Below are positions 16,590-24,694 of a stretch of DNA of 35,483 bases, piece after piece. How positions within the stretch are numbered: position 1 is the stretch's first letter; the number at the start of each line of letters is the position of its first letter. The stretch comes from Colwellia psychrerythraea (GTDB lineage: Bacteria; Pseudomonadota; Gammaproteobacteria; Enterobacterales; Alteromonadaceae): the NCBI GenBank assembly GCA_002163005.1, contig MAAF01000046.1:1-35483 (forward strand). Direction: 5' to 3'. Both the position numbers and the translations under genes were made by a program. Below the pieces are notes generated by a model. That model saw nothing but the letters and a program-made list of their open reading frames with translations, did not search any database and was not told where the DNA came from.

Positions 16590-16893
16590 CACGCTTTGTT
16601 ATTTTGGTTATCGAGGTAGAACTCACCTCGTAAGCCGAAACCTTAGCGTTAAAATAACTAGATCCCCGATCAAACACTTCGGGAGTGGCTCAAAATCAGC
16701 ACAATACAACAACATAGCTTATTGGCAAAATATGGAGACAATACCTTTAACATGACGTTACATGGATGTAACTTGTTAGATAATGCATAGAGCTATTATC
16801 CTGACGTTAAAGTTAAGCCTACATGGATGTATTTACGGTGTTTATCGGAAGACTTGCCACTGAGCTAGGAAAAACATATAAGGTTTATTAATA
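16590..16893. other. 304-bp gap inside the pca-like cluster with hairpins
   Basis: No gene is seen here. Visible structure: a hairpin with CGAGGT/ACCTCG arms (16612-16630), another with CCCGA/TCGGG arms near 16663-16680, a perfect GTTACATGGATGTAAC palindrome (16757-16772), and a second CTACATGGATGT copy at 16819-16830. The ACATGGATGT motif also occurs, as TACATCCATGTA, inside element B, so this is likely repeat-derived. It may attenuate or process the transcript between the aminotransferase and the thiolase. Confidence 0.45.
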
Positions 16894-18123
16894 ATGAGAG
16901 ACGTATACATTTGCGATGCTATTCGCACGCCGATTGGAAAATATGCAGGCGCTTTATCATCAGTTCGCGCTGATGACCTAGCAGCAATTCCACTTAAAGC
17001 ATTAAAAGACAGAAACCCAACATTAGACTTAACCCAAGTAGACGATGTTATTTTGGGCTGTGCCAACCAAGCAGGTGAAGACAATCGTAACGTCTCTCGT
17101 ATGGCGCTTTTATTAGCGGGTTACCCTACCCAAGTGGCAGGTTGCACCATTAACCGTTTATGTGGCTCAGGTATGAATGCCATTGCAATGGCGACAAATG
17201 TTATTAAAGCTGGCGAGGCTGAAATATTAATTGCTGGCGGTGTTGAAAGCATGTCCCGCGCACCTATGGTAATGGCGAAAGCTGAAACCGCTTTTTCACG
17301 TAACGTTGAATTATTCGATACCACGTTAGGCTGGCGTTTTGTTAATCAAAAATTACATACCGCCTATGGCACAGATTCTATGCCTGAAACGGCTGAGAAT
17401 GTTGCTGAGCAATTTAACATTAGCCGTGAAGCTCAAGATAAATTCGCTTTTGCTAGTCAAAGTAAAGCCAAGGCAGCACAAGATGATGGTCGATTTGCAG
17501 AAGAAATTGTACCCGTGGTTATTTCGAAGCGCCGTGGTGAAGATATTGTGGTTACAAAAGATGAACACTTACGTCTTAGCTCCTTAGAAAAACTAGCAAC
17601 ACTCAAAGCGCCCTTTAGAGAGGGTGGCTCAGTTACCGCAGGTAATACCTCTGGGGTAAATGATGGCGCTGCTGCGGTTATTCTCACCAGCAAAGAAGCC
17701 GCATTAGCGAATGGTTTAACGCCAAAAGCGAAAATACTTGGCTCTGCTGTTATTGGTGTTACCCCTGAAATTATGGGGATTGGCCCCGCGCCAGCGAGTG
17801 CCAAACTATTAAAACGTTTAGGCCTTAGCATTGACGATATGGACATTATTGAGTTCAACGAAGCTTTCGCTGCACAAGCGCTTGCCAGTGCGCGTGAATT
17901 GGGTCTTAAAGATGATGATGCGCGTTTAAACCCACAAGGGGGCGCCATTGCTCTGGGTCATCCATTAGGCATGAGTGGCACGCGCTTATTAATTACGGCG
18001 ACGAAACAGCTTGAACGCAGTGGTAAGCGTTATGCTCTCTGCGCTATGTGTGTTGGTGTTGGCCAAGGCATTGCGATGGTAATTGAACGATATAGTGAAA
18101 GATACAGTGAGAATGTAGAGTAA
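16894..18123 (+). CDS. pcaF: 3-oxoadipyl-CoA thiolase (PcaF)
   Basis: Splits 3-oxoadipyl-CoA with CoA into succinyl-CoA and acetyl-CoA. The nucleophilic Cys is in NRLCGSGMNAI (about residue 90), the catalytic His in GGAIALGHPLGMSG and the second Cys in CAMCVGVGQG. The start MRDVYICDAIRTPIGKYAGALSSVRADDLAAIPLKAL and GVESMSRAPMVM, GWRFVNQKL, DSMPETAENVAE match PcaF more closely than general acetyl-CoA acetyltransferases. At 409 residues it is about 9 longer than usual because of a short repeated C-terminal tail (ERYSERYSENVE). It is separated from the upstream genes by 304 bp. Confidence 0.92.
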   Translation: MRDVYICDAIRTPIGKYAGALSSVRADDLAAIPLKALKDRNPTLDLTQVDDVILGCANQAGEDNRNVSRMALLLAGYPTQVAGCTINRLCGSGMNAIAMATNVIKAGEAEILIAGGVESMSRAPMVMAKAETAFSRNVELFDTTLGWRFVNQKLHTAYGTDSMPETAENVAEQFNISREAQDKFAFASQSKAKAAQDDGRFAEEIVPVVISKRRGEDIVVTKDEHLRLSSLEKLATLKAPFREGGSVTAGNTSGVNDGAAAVILTSKEAALANGLTPKAKILGSAVIGVTPEIMGIGPAPASAKLLKRLGLSIDDMDIIEFNEAFAAQALASARELGLKDDDARLNPQGGAIALGHPLGMSGTRLLITATKQLERSGKRYALCAMCVGVGQGIAMVIERYSERYSENVE

Positions 18124-18202
18124 ACATCTACCATGAAATGTATCGCGAAATGAGCTAACTAAAGCGAGAACTATGGCGATAGCAAAAAGAATAAATAACA
18201 AA

Positions 18203-18237
18203 AAAGGGAGGCTAATTAATAATTAGTCTCCCTTTTT
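18203..18237. terminator. Bidirectional terminator between pcaF and nudC
   Basis: GGGAGGCTAATTA (about 18207-18219) pairs with TAATTAGTCTCCC (about 18221-18233) with one G-T pair. It has A-run and T-run on opposite sides, so it works in both directions for these convergent genes. Confidence 0.88.
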
Positions 18238-18255
18238 ATCTGATCTTTTATTCAC

Positions 18256-18290
18256 TTTTAGCTTTTAGCTTTTAGCTTTTAACTTTTAAC
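18256..18290. repeat. 7-bp tandem repeat
   Basis: Three copies of TTTTAGC are followed by two of TTTTAAC and a partial unit, between the nudC stop and the shared terminator. It lies in the presumed 3' untranslated part of the nudC transcript. No function is apparent; it is a likely site of slipped-strand length change. Confidence 0.85.
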
Positions 18291-18302
18291 TTTAGCCTGC
18301 GA

Positions 18303-19349
18303 CTAATACTGCCCTATTTCCTTATTCTTCCAAGCCGTGATCAAATAGGACGAAATTGAATCACCACTACTCATTTTATATTGTGGCTTATCAGCACTAC
18401 CTTCCCCAGCAGTGACTGAACTATTAACACCAAAGTTGACCAGTTGCTCGCGCGAAAACCACCGAGCGTCTTCTAGATCATCTTGACTAATATCAATTTT
18501 TTCTGAGGTCGCAACAGCAGTAAAACCCAACATTACCGAGGCAGGAAATGGCCAAGGCTGCGAGGCAATATATTGTGGATTTTCAACATGTACGGCAGTT
18601 TCTTCAACTACCTCTCTAATTACCGCTTGCTCCAGCGTTTCACCAGGGTCAACAAAACCGGCTAGCGTTGAGTACATACCCTCAGCCCAACTCGCTTGTC
18701 TACCTAATAAACAACGTGGAATACCATCGGCAAACATTTTTTCTACCAGCATGATCACTGCAGGATCGGTACGCGGAAAGGTCATATTTCGACAATCAGA
18801 GCAACGCCTCGCGTGTCCAGCTTCAACCGAACGATTAGTATGTCCACATTGACCACAAAATTGATGGCTTATATGCCAATGCACTAACCCTTTAGCTAAT
18901 GCTAATATTGATGCATCAATGGCTGATAAATTAGCAGTTACTTTTCGAAGCCCTTGCCATTGCCCTATTTCACTTAACGCTTCTTGTGTGGAAAAACGTA
19001 ATTTATTAAAATCGATAGCAAAAATTGAAATGGCAGTTGGTTTATAGATATTACTGTTACCAGTAATGCTTGTATCTAAACTGTTATTGCCTAAGCTCTG
19101 GAGAGCTAAGTCCCCTTTCCCCAAATCTCCTTTACCTAAATAAATGCAACTATCAACACTTACAGTGGGTACTTGTGATTTACTAAGATAAATTGGCGAA
19201 AGAACTTCTTCATTATTAAATAGGCACTGACCATCGTTAATAACGCAGAATAAAGTATTTTCACGGGTAAACTCAGCAGCTAACCAGCGCTTATTCTTGC
19301 GTTGATTAGTCCCTCTATCTAACGGCATATTGCCATACGCTAATGTCAT
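18303..19349 (-). CDS. nudC: NADH pyrophosphatase / RNA deNADding enzyme NudC
   Basis: Nudix hydrolase splitting NAD(H) into NMN(H) and AMP and removing NAD caps from RNA. A four-cysteine zinc site (FCGQCGH and RRCSDCR, about 160-185) precedes the Nudix box GFVDPGETLEQAVIREVVEE, which continues TAV where the consensus has Gly in the penultimate position, and then the NudC signature SQPWPFPASVMLGF. At 348 residues it is longer than E. coli NudC (257), mainly from a large, poorly conserved N-terminal half. The start overlaps the stop of the HxlR-type gene (TAATG), so the two are coupled. Confidence 0.94.
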   Translation of the reverse strand: MTLAYGNMPLDRGTNQRKNKRWLAAEFTRENTLFCVINDGQCLFNNEEVLSPIYLSKSQVPTVSVDSCIYLGKGDLGKGDLALQSLGNNSLDTSITGNSNIYKPTAISIFAIDFNKLRFSTQEALSEIGQWQGLRKVTANLSAIDASILALAKGLVHWHISHQFCGQCGHTNRSVEAGHARRCSDCRNMTFPRTDPAVIMLVEKMFADGIPRCLLGRQASWAEGMYSTLAGFVDPGETLEQAVIREVVEETAVHVENPQYIASQPWPFPASVMLGFTAVATSEKIDISQDDLEDARWFSREQLVNFGVNSSVTAGEGSADKPQYKMSSGDSISSYLITAWKNKEIGQY

Positions 19350-19687
19350 TATTTTCTTTCTTCCTTAAGTGCTTGTGCCCATTGAGAAGACCAAGCTCCT
19401 AATGGAGATATAACCTCATATAAGTCAACACCTTGGGGAGATAATTGATAACCAGCTTCTTGGCTTTCGATAAGTTGTAGTGTCTTGAGTTCTTTTAATC
19501 GAGTATTTAACAAGGTAGGGGAGATTTTCTCACAGCGCTGTTGCAGCTCCCTAAACGTTGCGGGTCCACTATGTAAATTCCAAATAATACCTAATGCCCA
19601 CGTTCGACCCAGTAAATCAAGTAATGCCATAATAGGCTTACCAGTAATAGAGCCGCGTACTTGTGAGCCAGGTAGTGGTAATGTCAT
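19349..19687 (-). CDS. HxlR-family transcriptional regulator
   Basis: A small winged-helix protein of 112 residues from MTLPLPGSQV. The HxlR core is visible: ALLDLLGRTWALGIIWNLHSGPATFRELQQRC, ISPTLLNTRLKELKTLQLIE, YQLSPQGVDLYEVISPLGAWSSQWA. HxlR proteins usually bind as dimers next to their own gene. An open frame extends 31 codons further upstream, but that part covers the promoter and a 17-bp palindrome and reads like non-coding sequence, so 19687 is preferred. Overlap with nudC makes nudC its likely target. No conserved redox cysteine is obvious, so the signal is unknown. Confidence 0.87.
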   Translation of the reverse strand: MTLPLPGSQVRGSITGKPIMALLDLLGRTWALGIIWNLHSGPATFRELQQRCEKISPTLLNTRLKELKTLQLIESQEAGYQLSPQGVDLYEVISPLGAWSSQWAQALKEERK

Positions 19688-19694
19688 AGTCTTT

Positions 19695-19732
19695 GCTACA
19701 ATGATAAAACTTAATGCTACAATATTTGTAGC
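19695..19732. promoter_or_regulatory. Probable HxlR operator
   Basis: GCTACAATATTTGTAGC at 19716-19732 is a perfect 17-bp palindrome, and a half-site GCTACAAT lies at 19695-19702, both just upstream of the regulator's start at 19687. Position and symmetry fit autoregulation by the HxlR protein; binding is inferred. Confidence 0.6.
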
Positions 19733-19819
19733 AAAGTTACTATAGTAAAAATGACAATTGAAACCAAGTGCCAGGCACAAATAATACCAAGCGGATTAAT
19801 TAATGGCTGAGCTAATGAG

Positions 19820-21784
19820 CTAATCCATTATTTTATTAACGCTTAATTCCCTTTCCGCTAATTCAACATGATGAATGGGTAAATAAATATCAAATTGACT
19901 ACCTTGACCAATCTTAGAGCTGACCTCAATATGGCCGTTATGATCTTCAATAATGGACCTGACGATATGAAGTCCTAAACCAGTCCCCTTGCCCACAGGT
20001 TTAGTGGTAAAAAAAGGATCAAAAATACTTTTCAAATTCTCTTGGCTAATACCTGAGCCATCGTCTTCAAAGCGTATATTCACTTCTTGTTGTTCGATGC
20101 GTGACGAAATACCAATGTTACCTTTAGTTTCAATAGCATGAGAGGCATTAACCAACATATTAATAAATACTTGCAATAATTTTTGAGGGAACCCAATTAT
20201 ATCTATATTTGCTTCTAGGTGTTTAGTTATCTCTACTTTATATTTAAGTTCATTAGCCACTAGGGTAAGGCTTTTATCAATTAACTCGTCAATAGATATC
20301 GTTTCAGGAATTTTATCATCAATATGGGCATAATTTCCTAGGTCCTTGATAATTTTACTAACCCTTGCCGCCCCCTCTAAAGTTGAGGTGATTAAAGGGT
20401 CAATATCCTCAAGAATAAAGTCTAAATCTTCTTGCTGATAAAACGCTTGGGCCATACTTTTTTTGTCGATATCTCTTGTTAATTCTATATAAGTAACCAG
20501 TGTTTTAAAATAATCATCTAGTACATCCATGTTACTGCGAATATAACCTACGGGGTTATTGATTTCATGAGCAATACCTGCTGATAATTGACCAATAGAG
20601 GCAAGTTTTTCTGCATTTATTAGCTGTTCATTTAATGAGGACAGTGCTTTTTGGCTATGTTTCCTTTCATTAATATCGATCAAGGTAATTAAATAATTAA
20701 CCGCACCCAGAATAACGATTTTCCGGCCTGAAAATTCAATATGTGGATACTCAAATTTTGGTGCAAGTAAAGATTCTTCCATATTTTTTAAAGCCATTTC
20801 ACTATCAAAATAACCATCCAATGTTGCTAATGCTGGCACAAAGTCAGATACCTGCTTATCAATGATAGTTGTTTTATCACTGAGTAATAACTTTTCAGTT
20901 TCTATATTACACTCTTTGATAAAACCTTGTTCATCAACAAGAACTACTGCGCAAGGAATAGTATCCATAATGATATTTGCTTTGTCATTTGCTCTAATAA
21001 CATTAAGTCGCTCTTGTTCAGCTCTTTTTTTTTCAATGGTAATGTGTTGAGTAAACTGTTGAATAGCACTTGATAATGCTTTGACCTCAGTAGGCGCCCT
21101 AGCTTGTCTAAATTCTACTCTCGCTTCATCTTGTACAGGCTGCTGAGCTAAGGCAGTAATATTTTCTATGGGTTTTACTATATATTTACTAAAGCAACTC
21201 ACCGTAAATAAGACAAAAAATACATACAAGGAAACCACTAAAATGGACAAGGTAGTAAAGTTGTCAGTGGCTATATTAGCTTGCTTGCTCAAAAAGCTAT
21301 TGTCACTCAACACTTGCTTAGATAATTGCTCAAGGTCACTAACATATTGCGTAGTTACCTTGTCAGATTCAGCAATCGTTGTTTGCCAAAACTTAGTTTC
21401 TTGCATTGAGATTTTGGCAAACATATTGACAATATTATCGTTTGATTCAATGCCTGAAATTAAACGCTGTACTAAATGTTTACCATCCCTTTTAACTATT
21501 TTCATTTTAACTAAGATAAGGGTTTTCTTAAGTTGTTCCGATTGGTCTTTTATGCCTTTTGCTAAATAGGTTTGCCGACCAGAAAAGAGTAAATCTTGCG
21601 TAGTTAGCCAAAGTCTCGACATGGTAAAAACATGATTGACCGTTTGTACTAATAAACGTGACTCATAATGGGCTCGTGATATTTTTTCAACTTTTTGATA
21701 CTGGTGCCAAAGGCTTGCAAAAATAACCACGCCAGAGAGTAACGTGGTTATAGCTAATAGCTGATTATAATTAGATATTTTCAT
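19820..21784 (-). CDS. Membrane sensor histidine kinase with HAMP and PAS
   Basis: Two membrane segments (about 10-28 and 176-198) enclose a periplasmic helical sensor of about 145 residues. A HAMP-like linker, a PAS domain (about 262-375), a dimerisation/phospho-acceptor domain with His about 406 in SAGIAHEINNPVGYI, and an ATPase domain with N box (INMLVNASHAI), G1 (EDDGSGIS) and G2 (GKGTGLGLHIV) follow. The HEINNP motif places it with kinases that phosphorylate stand-alone receivers. It is the last gene of a four-gene minus-strand unit that begins with a response regulator, its likely partner. The stimulus is not known; the porin and periplasmic protein between them may shape it. Confidence 0.92.
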   Translation of the reverse strand: MKISNYNQLLAITTLLSGVVIFASLWHQYQKVEKISRAHYESRLLVQTVNHVFTMSRLWLTTQDLLFSGRQTYLAKGIKDQSEQLKKTLILVKMKIVKRDGKHLVQRLISGIESNDNIVNMFAKISMQETKFWQTTIAESDKVTTQYVSDLEQLSKQVLSDNSFLSKQANIATDNFTTLSILVVSLYVFFVLFTVSCFSKYIVKPIENITALAQQPVQDEARVEFRQARAPTEVKALSSAIQQFTQHITIEKKRAEQERLNVIRANDKANIIMDTIPCAVVLVDEQGFIKECNIETEKLLLSDKTTIIDKQVSDFVPALATLDGYFDSEMALKNMEESLLAPKFEYPHIEFSGRKIVILGAVNYLITLIDINERKHSQKALSSLNEQLINAEKLASIGQLSAGIAHEINNPVGYIRSNMDVLDDYFKTLVTYIELTRDIDKKSMAQAFYQQEDLDFILEDIDPLITSTLEGAARVSKIIKDLGNYAHIDDKIPETISIDELIDKSLTLVANELKYKVEITKHLEANIDIIGFPQKLLQVFINMLVNASHAIETKGNIGISSRIEQQEVNIRFEDDGSGISQENLKSIFDPFFTTKPVGKGTGLGLHIVRSIIEDHNGHIEVSSKIGQGSQFDIYLPIHHVELAERELSVNKIMD

Positions 21785-21832
21785 AATTAATTCGCCATTG
21801 TTAAGTTATTGGAATGAGCTGTTTTTCACTAA

Positions 21833-22438
21833 CTAAAGCTTTTCCAACTCCTCTCCCCATAATATATCGGTTAGTAGCAAAGTTTTCAGTGCGCATCTTA
21901 AAACTACATTGGCTAATTCAGGAGCACTTTGCGCTATGATCAACACGTCTTTCTTTGCAGTAACACCGTCATCACTCAATAATGTCTTCAATTCTTGATA
22001 GTTTTTACCAATAAAAATATTTTTAAAACCACCTTCTTCTGCAATTTTCTTTTTCGGGCTTCTACAGCGTTGAAAAACAAAATCCCTTATCCTTAAATCT
22101 TTATCAATTGCCCAAACTATTTCAACCAAGCCCCAATCACTTTGCTCTGATCTCACATGGACATAACCTAACGATTCTTTACCGAACATAGCGATATACA
22201 AGGTATGTTGGCCTAGTTCACTAAAATGTAAGTCATTACGAGGTAGTGCAAATTGCACTTGAGATCGAATATTGTCATCTACCGCTTTTACAATAGAGAG
22301 CTGATTAGTTTTTTGCGGATAGAGCTGCGCTATTTGCGAGACAGGATCGCGTAATGAGCAATAAGCAATTGCGTTTACATTGCCAGAAAGCAATATCAGC
22401 ATGAGTATCAAGATTAATGAAATAAAACGTATATTCAT
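21833..22438 (-). CDS. Periplasmic protein of unknown function
   Basis: Not confidently recognised. A signal peptide (about 1-23, with a long Ile/Leu core ending GNVNA) suggests export. The mature part has 178 or so residues, with a mixed alpha/beta look, three cysteines (in AYCSLRDP, QRCRSP and LRCAL), and a central segment GYVHVRSEQSDWGLVEIVWAIDKDLRIRDFVFQ that faintly recalls FMN-binding domains of the RnfG/NqrC type. The threonine-containing FMN attachment motif of those proteins is missing. It starts 1 nt after the porin stop and ends 48 nt before the kinase start, so it belongs to the same transcript and may be a co-sensor. Confidence 0.75.
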   Translation of the reverse strand: MNIRFISLILILMLILLSGNVNAIAYCSLRDPVSQIAQLYPQKTNQLSIVKAVDDNIRSQVQFALPRNDLHFSELGQHTLYIAMFGKESLGYVHVRSEQSDWGLVEIVWAIDKDLRIRDFVFQRCRSPKKKIAEEGGFKNIFIGKNYQELKTLLSDDGVTAKKDVLIIAQSAPELANVVLRCALKTLLLTDILWGEELEKL

Positions 22439-22439
22439 A

Positions 22440-23417
22440 TCAGTACCTAACCCTTATTTGTACTCTAGCCAGCTGCTGTTTTTTAGCCATTGATGGACCG
22501 TTAATTTGCTTACCGCCCGATATGCTTAGTTCTAACTGGGTATTAAATTGATAACTAAAACCAATATTTACTAACGTATCCGCACTTGGTTTATTTTCTC
22601 TATCTCTGATAATAAACTGGCCATATAGCTTAAACTGCTCATTTATCGAGGTTTTATTCAATTCAAATAAACTGTATTTCTCTTTTGCCCCCCCCTGCAA
22701 TTGCTTATTATTTTCACCCAGCGCTAACTCCCCTAAGAATCCCCATGTACCCCAATAATACTGCCAATCTAGTGCTAATCTTTTTCGTGAAATACCATCA
22801 ATTTTTCCTTCAAAAAATGATAAGCCAATCACAAAATCTAAGTGACTTAATGAGCCTATTCGCCCAGTAATAGCATAAGAACCATCAACCGATTTGGCCT
22901 TGTTTTTGCCACCCAAAGTATAACTGACACTGTATTCAATTTGGCTTAGCACTTTGTTAAAGCCAAAGCCCCAATCCAATTTTGTTCCTAAGTTTTTCCC
23001 ATGATAGTAATCAAGTAAACGACCATTGGTATCAATACTTTCTTCTAAGCCAAAGGGCAAAGTAAAATGCCCTAATCGAATATTAGGGAGCCAATTGGGT
23101 CCCGCGGTATAATTAACATGGGCTTCTCGAATAATAAACTCGCTATCATCTTTAGAAGTGAATAAGAAAGGTACCGGGATATGATTGGATAGCTTAGTAT
23201 AATAAACCTGCCCTACCCCGTAGCCTATATCGCCTTTCGATAAAGTAAAAACCTTATGGGTATCTAAGCCTAATGCATAAATACGACTAGTATTTTCTAA
23301 TGCCTCATTTTGATTAAGGCGAGCACTGGCATCTAAACTCCACCTGAGATTTTGAGTGAAATCAGCATGGCAAGGTGCTATTGCAATCATTAACAAAGCA
23401 GTAAAGAAAAATTTCAT
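22440..23417 (-). CDS. Outer-membrane beta-barrel porin-like protein
   Basis: A signal peptide (about 1-18, ending APCHA) is followed by alternating polar/hydrophobic strands typical of a beta-barrel: LRWSLDASARLNQ, LPNIRLGHFTLPFGLEESID, YSVSYTLGGKN, LALDWQYYWGTWGFLGELALG, LYGQFIIRDR, LVNIGFSYQF. The last residue is an aromatic Tyr (QIRVRY), as BAM substrates require. The LGHFTLPFGLEE stretch recalls phosphate/anion-selective porins (OprO/OprP type), but the specific family is not certain. It lies between a response regulator and a kinase, 27 nt after the former and 1 nt before the next gene. Confidence 0.82.
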   Translation of the reverse strand: MKFFFTALLMIAIAPCHADFTQNLRWSLDASARLNQNEALENTSRIYALGLDTHKVFTLSKGDIGYGVGQVYYTKLSNHIPVPFLFTSKDDSEFIIREAHVNYTAGPNWLPNIRLGHFTLPFGLEESIDTNGRLLDYYHGKNLGTKLDWGFGFNKVLSQIEYSVSYTLGGKNKAKSVDGSYAITGRIGSLSHLDFVIGLSFFEGKIDGISRKRLALDWQYYWGTWGFLGELALGENNKQLQGGAKEKYSLFELNKTSINEQFKLYGQFIIRDRENKPSADTLVNIGFSYQFNTQLELSISGGKQINGPSMAKKQQLARVQIRVRY

Positions 23418-23444
23418 AGCCCCCTCCTTAAACGAAAATAGCGA

Positions 23445-24299
23445 CTACAGGTTGTCTGCTAACCTATTTAATACAATTTTCCCCGTACATATTGATGCCG
23501 CTAAAGAATACTCAGCATTGATTATCAAATCATCGGTAAGAGTGTCCTCTAAATTGGCAATACCTAAACCAGGTTGAGAAAGGTTAGGGCTTTTTTTTGC
23601 TAACCAGGTAATACGCTTGGCAAGTAAAATAGCATCCTCAGCACACGTTTCGATAAGTAAAATAGCAAAGGTATTTTCCCCCCATTTAATCAAAAGGTCT
23701 GATGCTCGGCGTTTTAAGAGCTTTGTCACTTCTCTGTCTTTATTTGCAGATGATGATTTGCTATTTATTGTTTCTATTTTTATTAAAAGTAAACTTAATG
23801 AATGCTGATAGCGCTTTGCGCGTGCAATTTCATAACTTAACCAGTACTCAACAAAGTAACTTTTAGTTAAAACATCATCACTTTCAGCATAAGCTGTAGT
23901 ACCTATTGATCTTTGTTTAAATAAGCCATTCTCTATACGAATAAGTAAGGTTTTTATATCGAAGGGTTTGATAATGTAATCATCGGCACCGGAGAGTAAA
24001 CCAGCACTTTCTTCTGATATTTCACAAGTCAGCATAATGATAATAGTGGCGGAAAATCGACTATCGCTCCTTAAAATACGGCAGGCTTTTAATCCATCCA
24101 TGATTGGCATGCGCATATCCATAATAATCAAATCGGGAAGAAAACTATTTGCTAAGGCTATTGCTTCTTTACCGTTGCTCGCCTCACTAATAGAAACTCT
24201 ATTTTCTTCCTTATTAAATTGGCGGTGTATCCCTCTTTTTAATGTTTGTCTAACACCTATCTCATCATCTACTATGAGGACACTTTTTTCTTTTAACAT
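23445..24299 (-). CDS. Response regulator with degenerate GGDEF domain
   Basis: The receiver domain (about 5-125) has the acidic pair DD at 11-12, phospho-acceptor Asp 61 in LIIMDMRMP, and Lys 111 in DDYIIKPFD. The C-terminal half (about 140-284) has the layout of a GGDEF domain (YFVEYWLSYEIARAKRYQHSLSLLLIKIE, then an alpha-helix and LAKRITWLA), but the signature loop reads WGENTF (about 206-211) in place of GGDEF, so cyclase activity is very unlikely. It could bind a partner or be a leftover signalling domain. The start at 24299 is set by an AGGAG ribosome site and the receiver boundary. First gene of the unit. Confidence 0.87.
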   Translation of the reverse strand: MLKEKSVLIVDDEIGVRQTLKRGIHRQFNKEENRVSISEASNGKEAIALANSFLPDLIIMDMRMPIMDGLKACRILRSDSRFSATIIIMLTCEISEESAGLLSGADDYIIKPFDIKTLLIRIENGLFKQRSIGTTAYAESDDVLTKSYFVEYWLSYEIARAKRYQHSLSLLLIKIETINSKSSSANKDREVTKLLKRRASDLLIKWGENTFAILLIETCAEDAILLAKRITWLAKKSPNLSQPGLGIANLEDTLTDDLIINAEYSLAASICTGKIVLNRLADNL

Positions 24300-24639
24300 A
24301 TGATCTCCTAACCCTAGAAAAATATAAAAGGAAATAACTGACGAGAGTCTTCTACTACTAATTTGAATCGAATAAGCCCTAAGTAATAGTTGAATTGCAA
24401 TTGATATACCAAAACTTAAAAATATAATAAATCCTCCAGTCACCCCACTATTTATCTACATAGCAGTCACAATCGGTATATTTAACTGGATTGAGTAAAT
24501 GAATGGTTGATTCTTTAAAATTGATTTTTTGCAAAATGCTTCGCAAGGAAAGAATGACTGGACTGATAATAGTTAGCTTGATATTAATTAAACTGATATT
24601 GGTAGGAATGGAGCAATTAAACACATTAAATAATAATAA
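24300..24639. other. Gap without gene upstream of the response regulator
   Basis: AT-rich sequence expected to hold the promoter of the four-gene signalling unit. The open frame reading upstream of the regulator here has no protein-like support. I see no clear operator or promoter match. Confidence 0.5.
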
Positions 24640-24666
24640 TAAAAAAAGCCAGCATTAAGCTGGCTT
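24640..24666 (-). terminator. Terminator after yceI
   Basis: On the minus strand AGCCAGC and GCTGGCT (24647-24653 and 24659-24665) form a 7-bp stem with a 5-nt loop, followed by seven T residues. It ends the cytochrome b561-yceI transcript. Confidence 0.92.
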
Positions 24667-24694
24667 CAAGGTAGATGATGAAAGAGGTACTGAA

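Noticed and set aside
17457..17948. 163-codon frame opposite pcaF
   Set aside because: A shadow of strong coding sequence on the other strand; low-complexity Ser/Ala-rich translation without a motif.
19688..19780. 31-codon extension of the HxlR protein
   Set aside because: It runs over the palindrome and promoter region, and the family normally starts near MTLPLPG.
21168..21569. 133-codon frame opposite the kinase gene
   Set aside because: A shadow of the kinase sensor domain; no ribosome site or recognisable domain.
24300..24443. 48-codon hydrophobic extension of the response regulator (could mimic a membrane anchor)
   Set aside because: An AGGAG site precedes MLKEKSVLIVDDE directly, and receivers of this type begin there.
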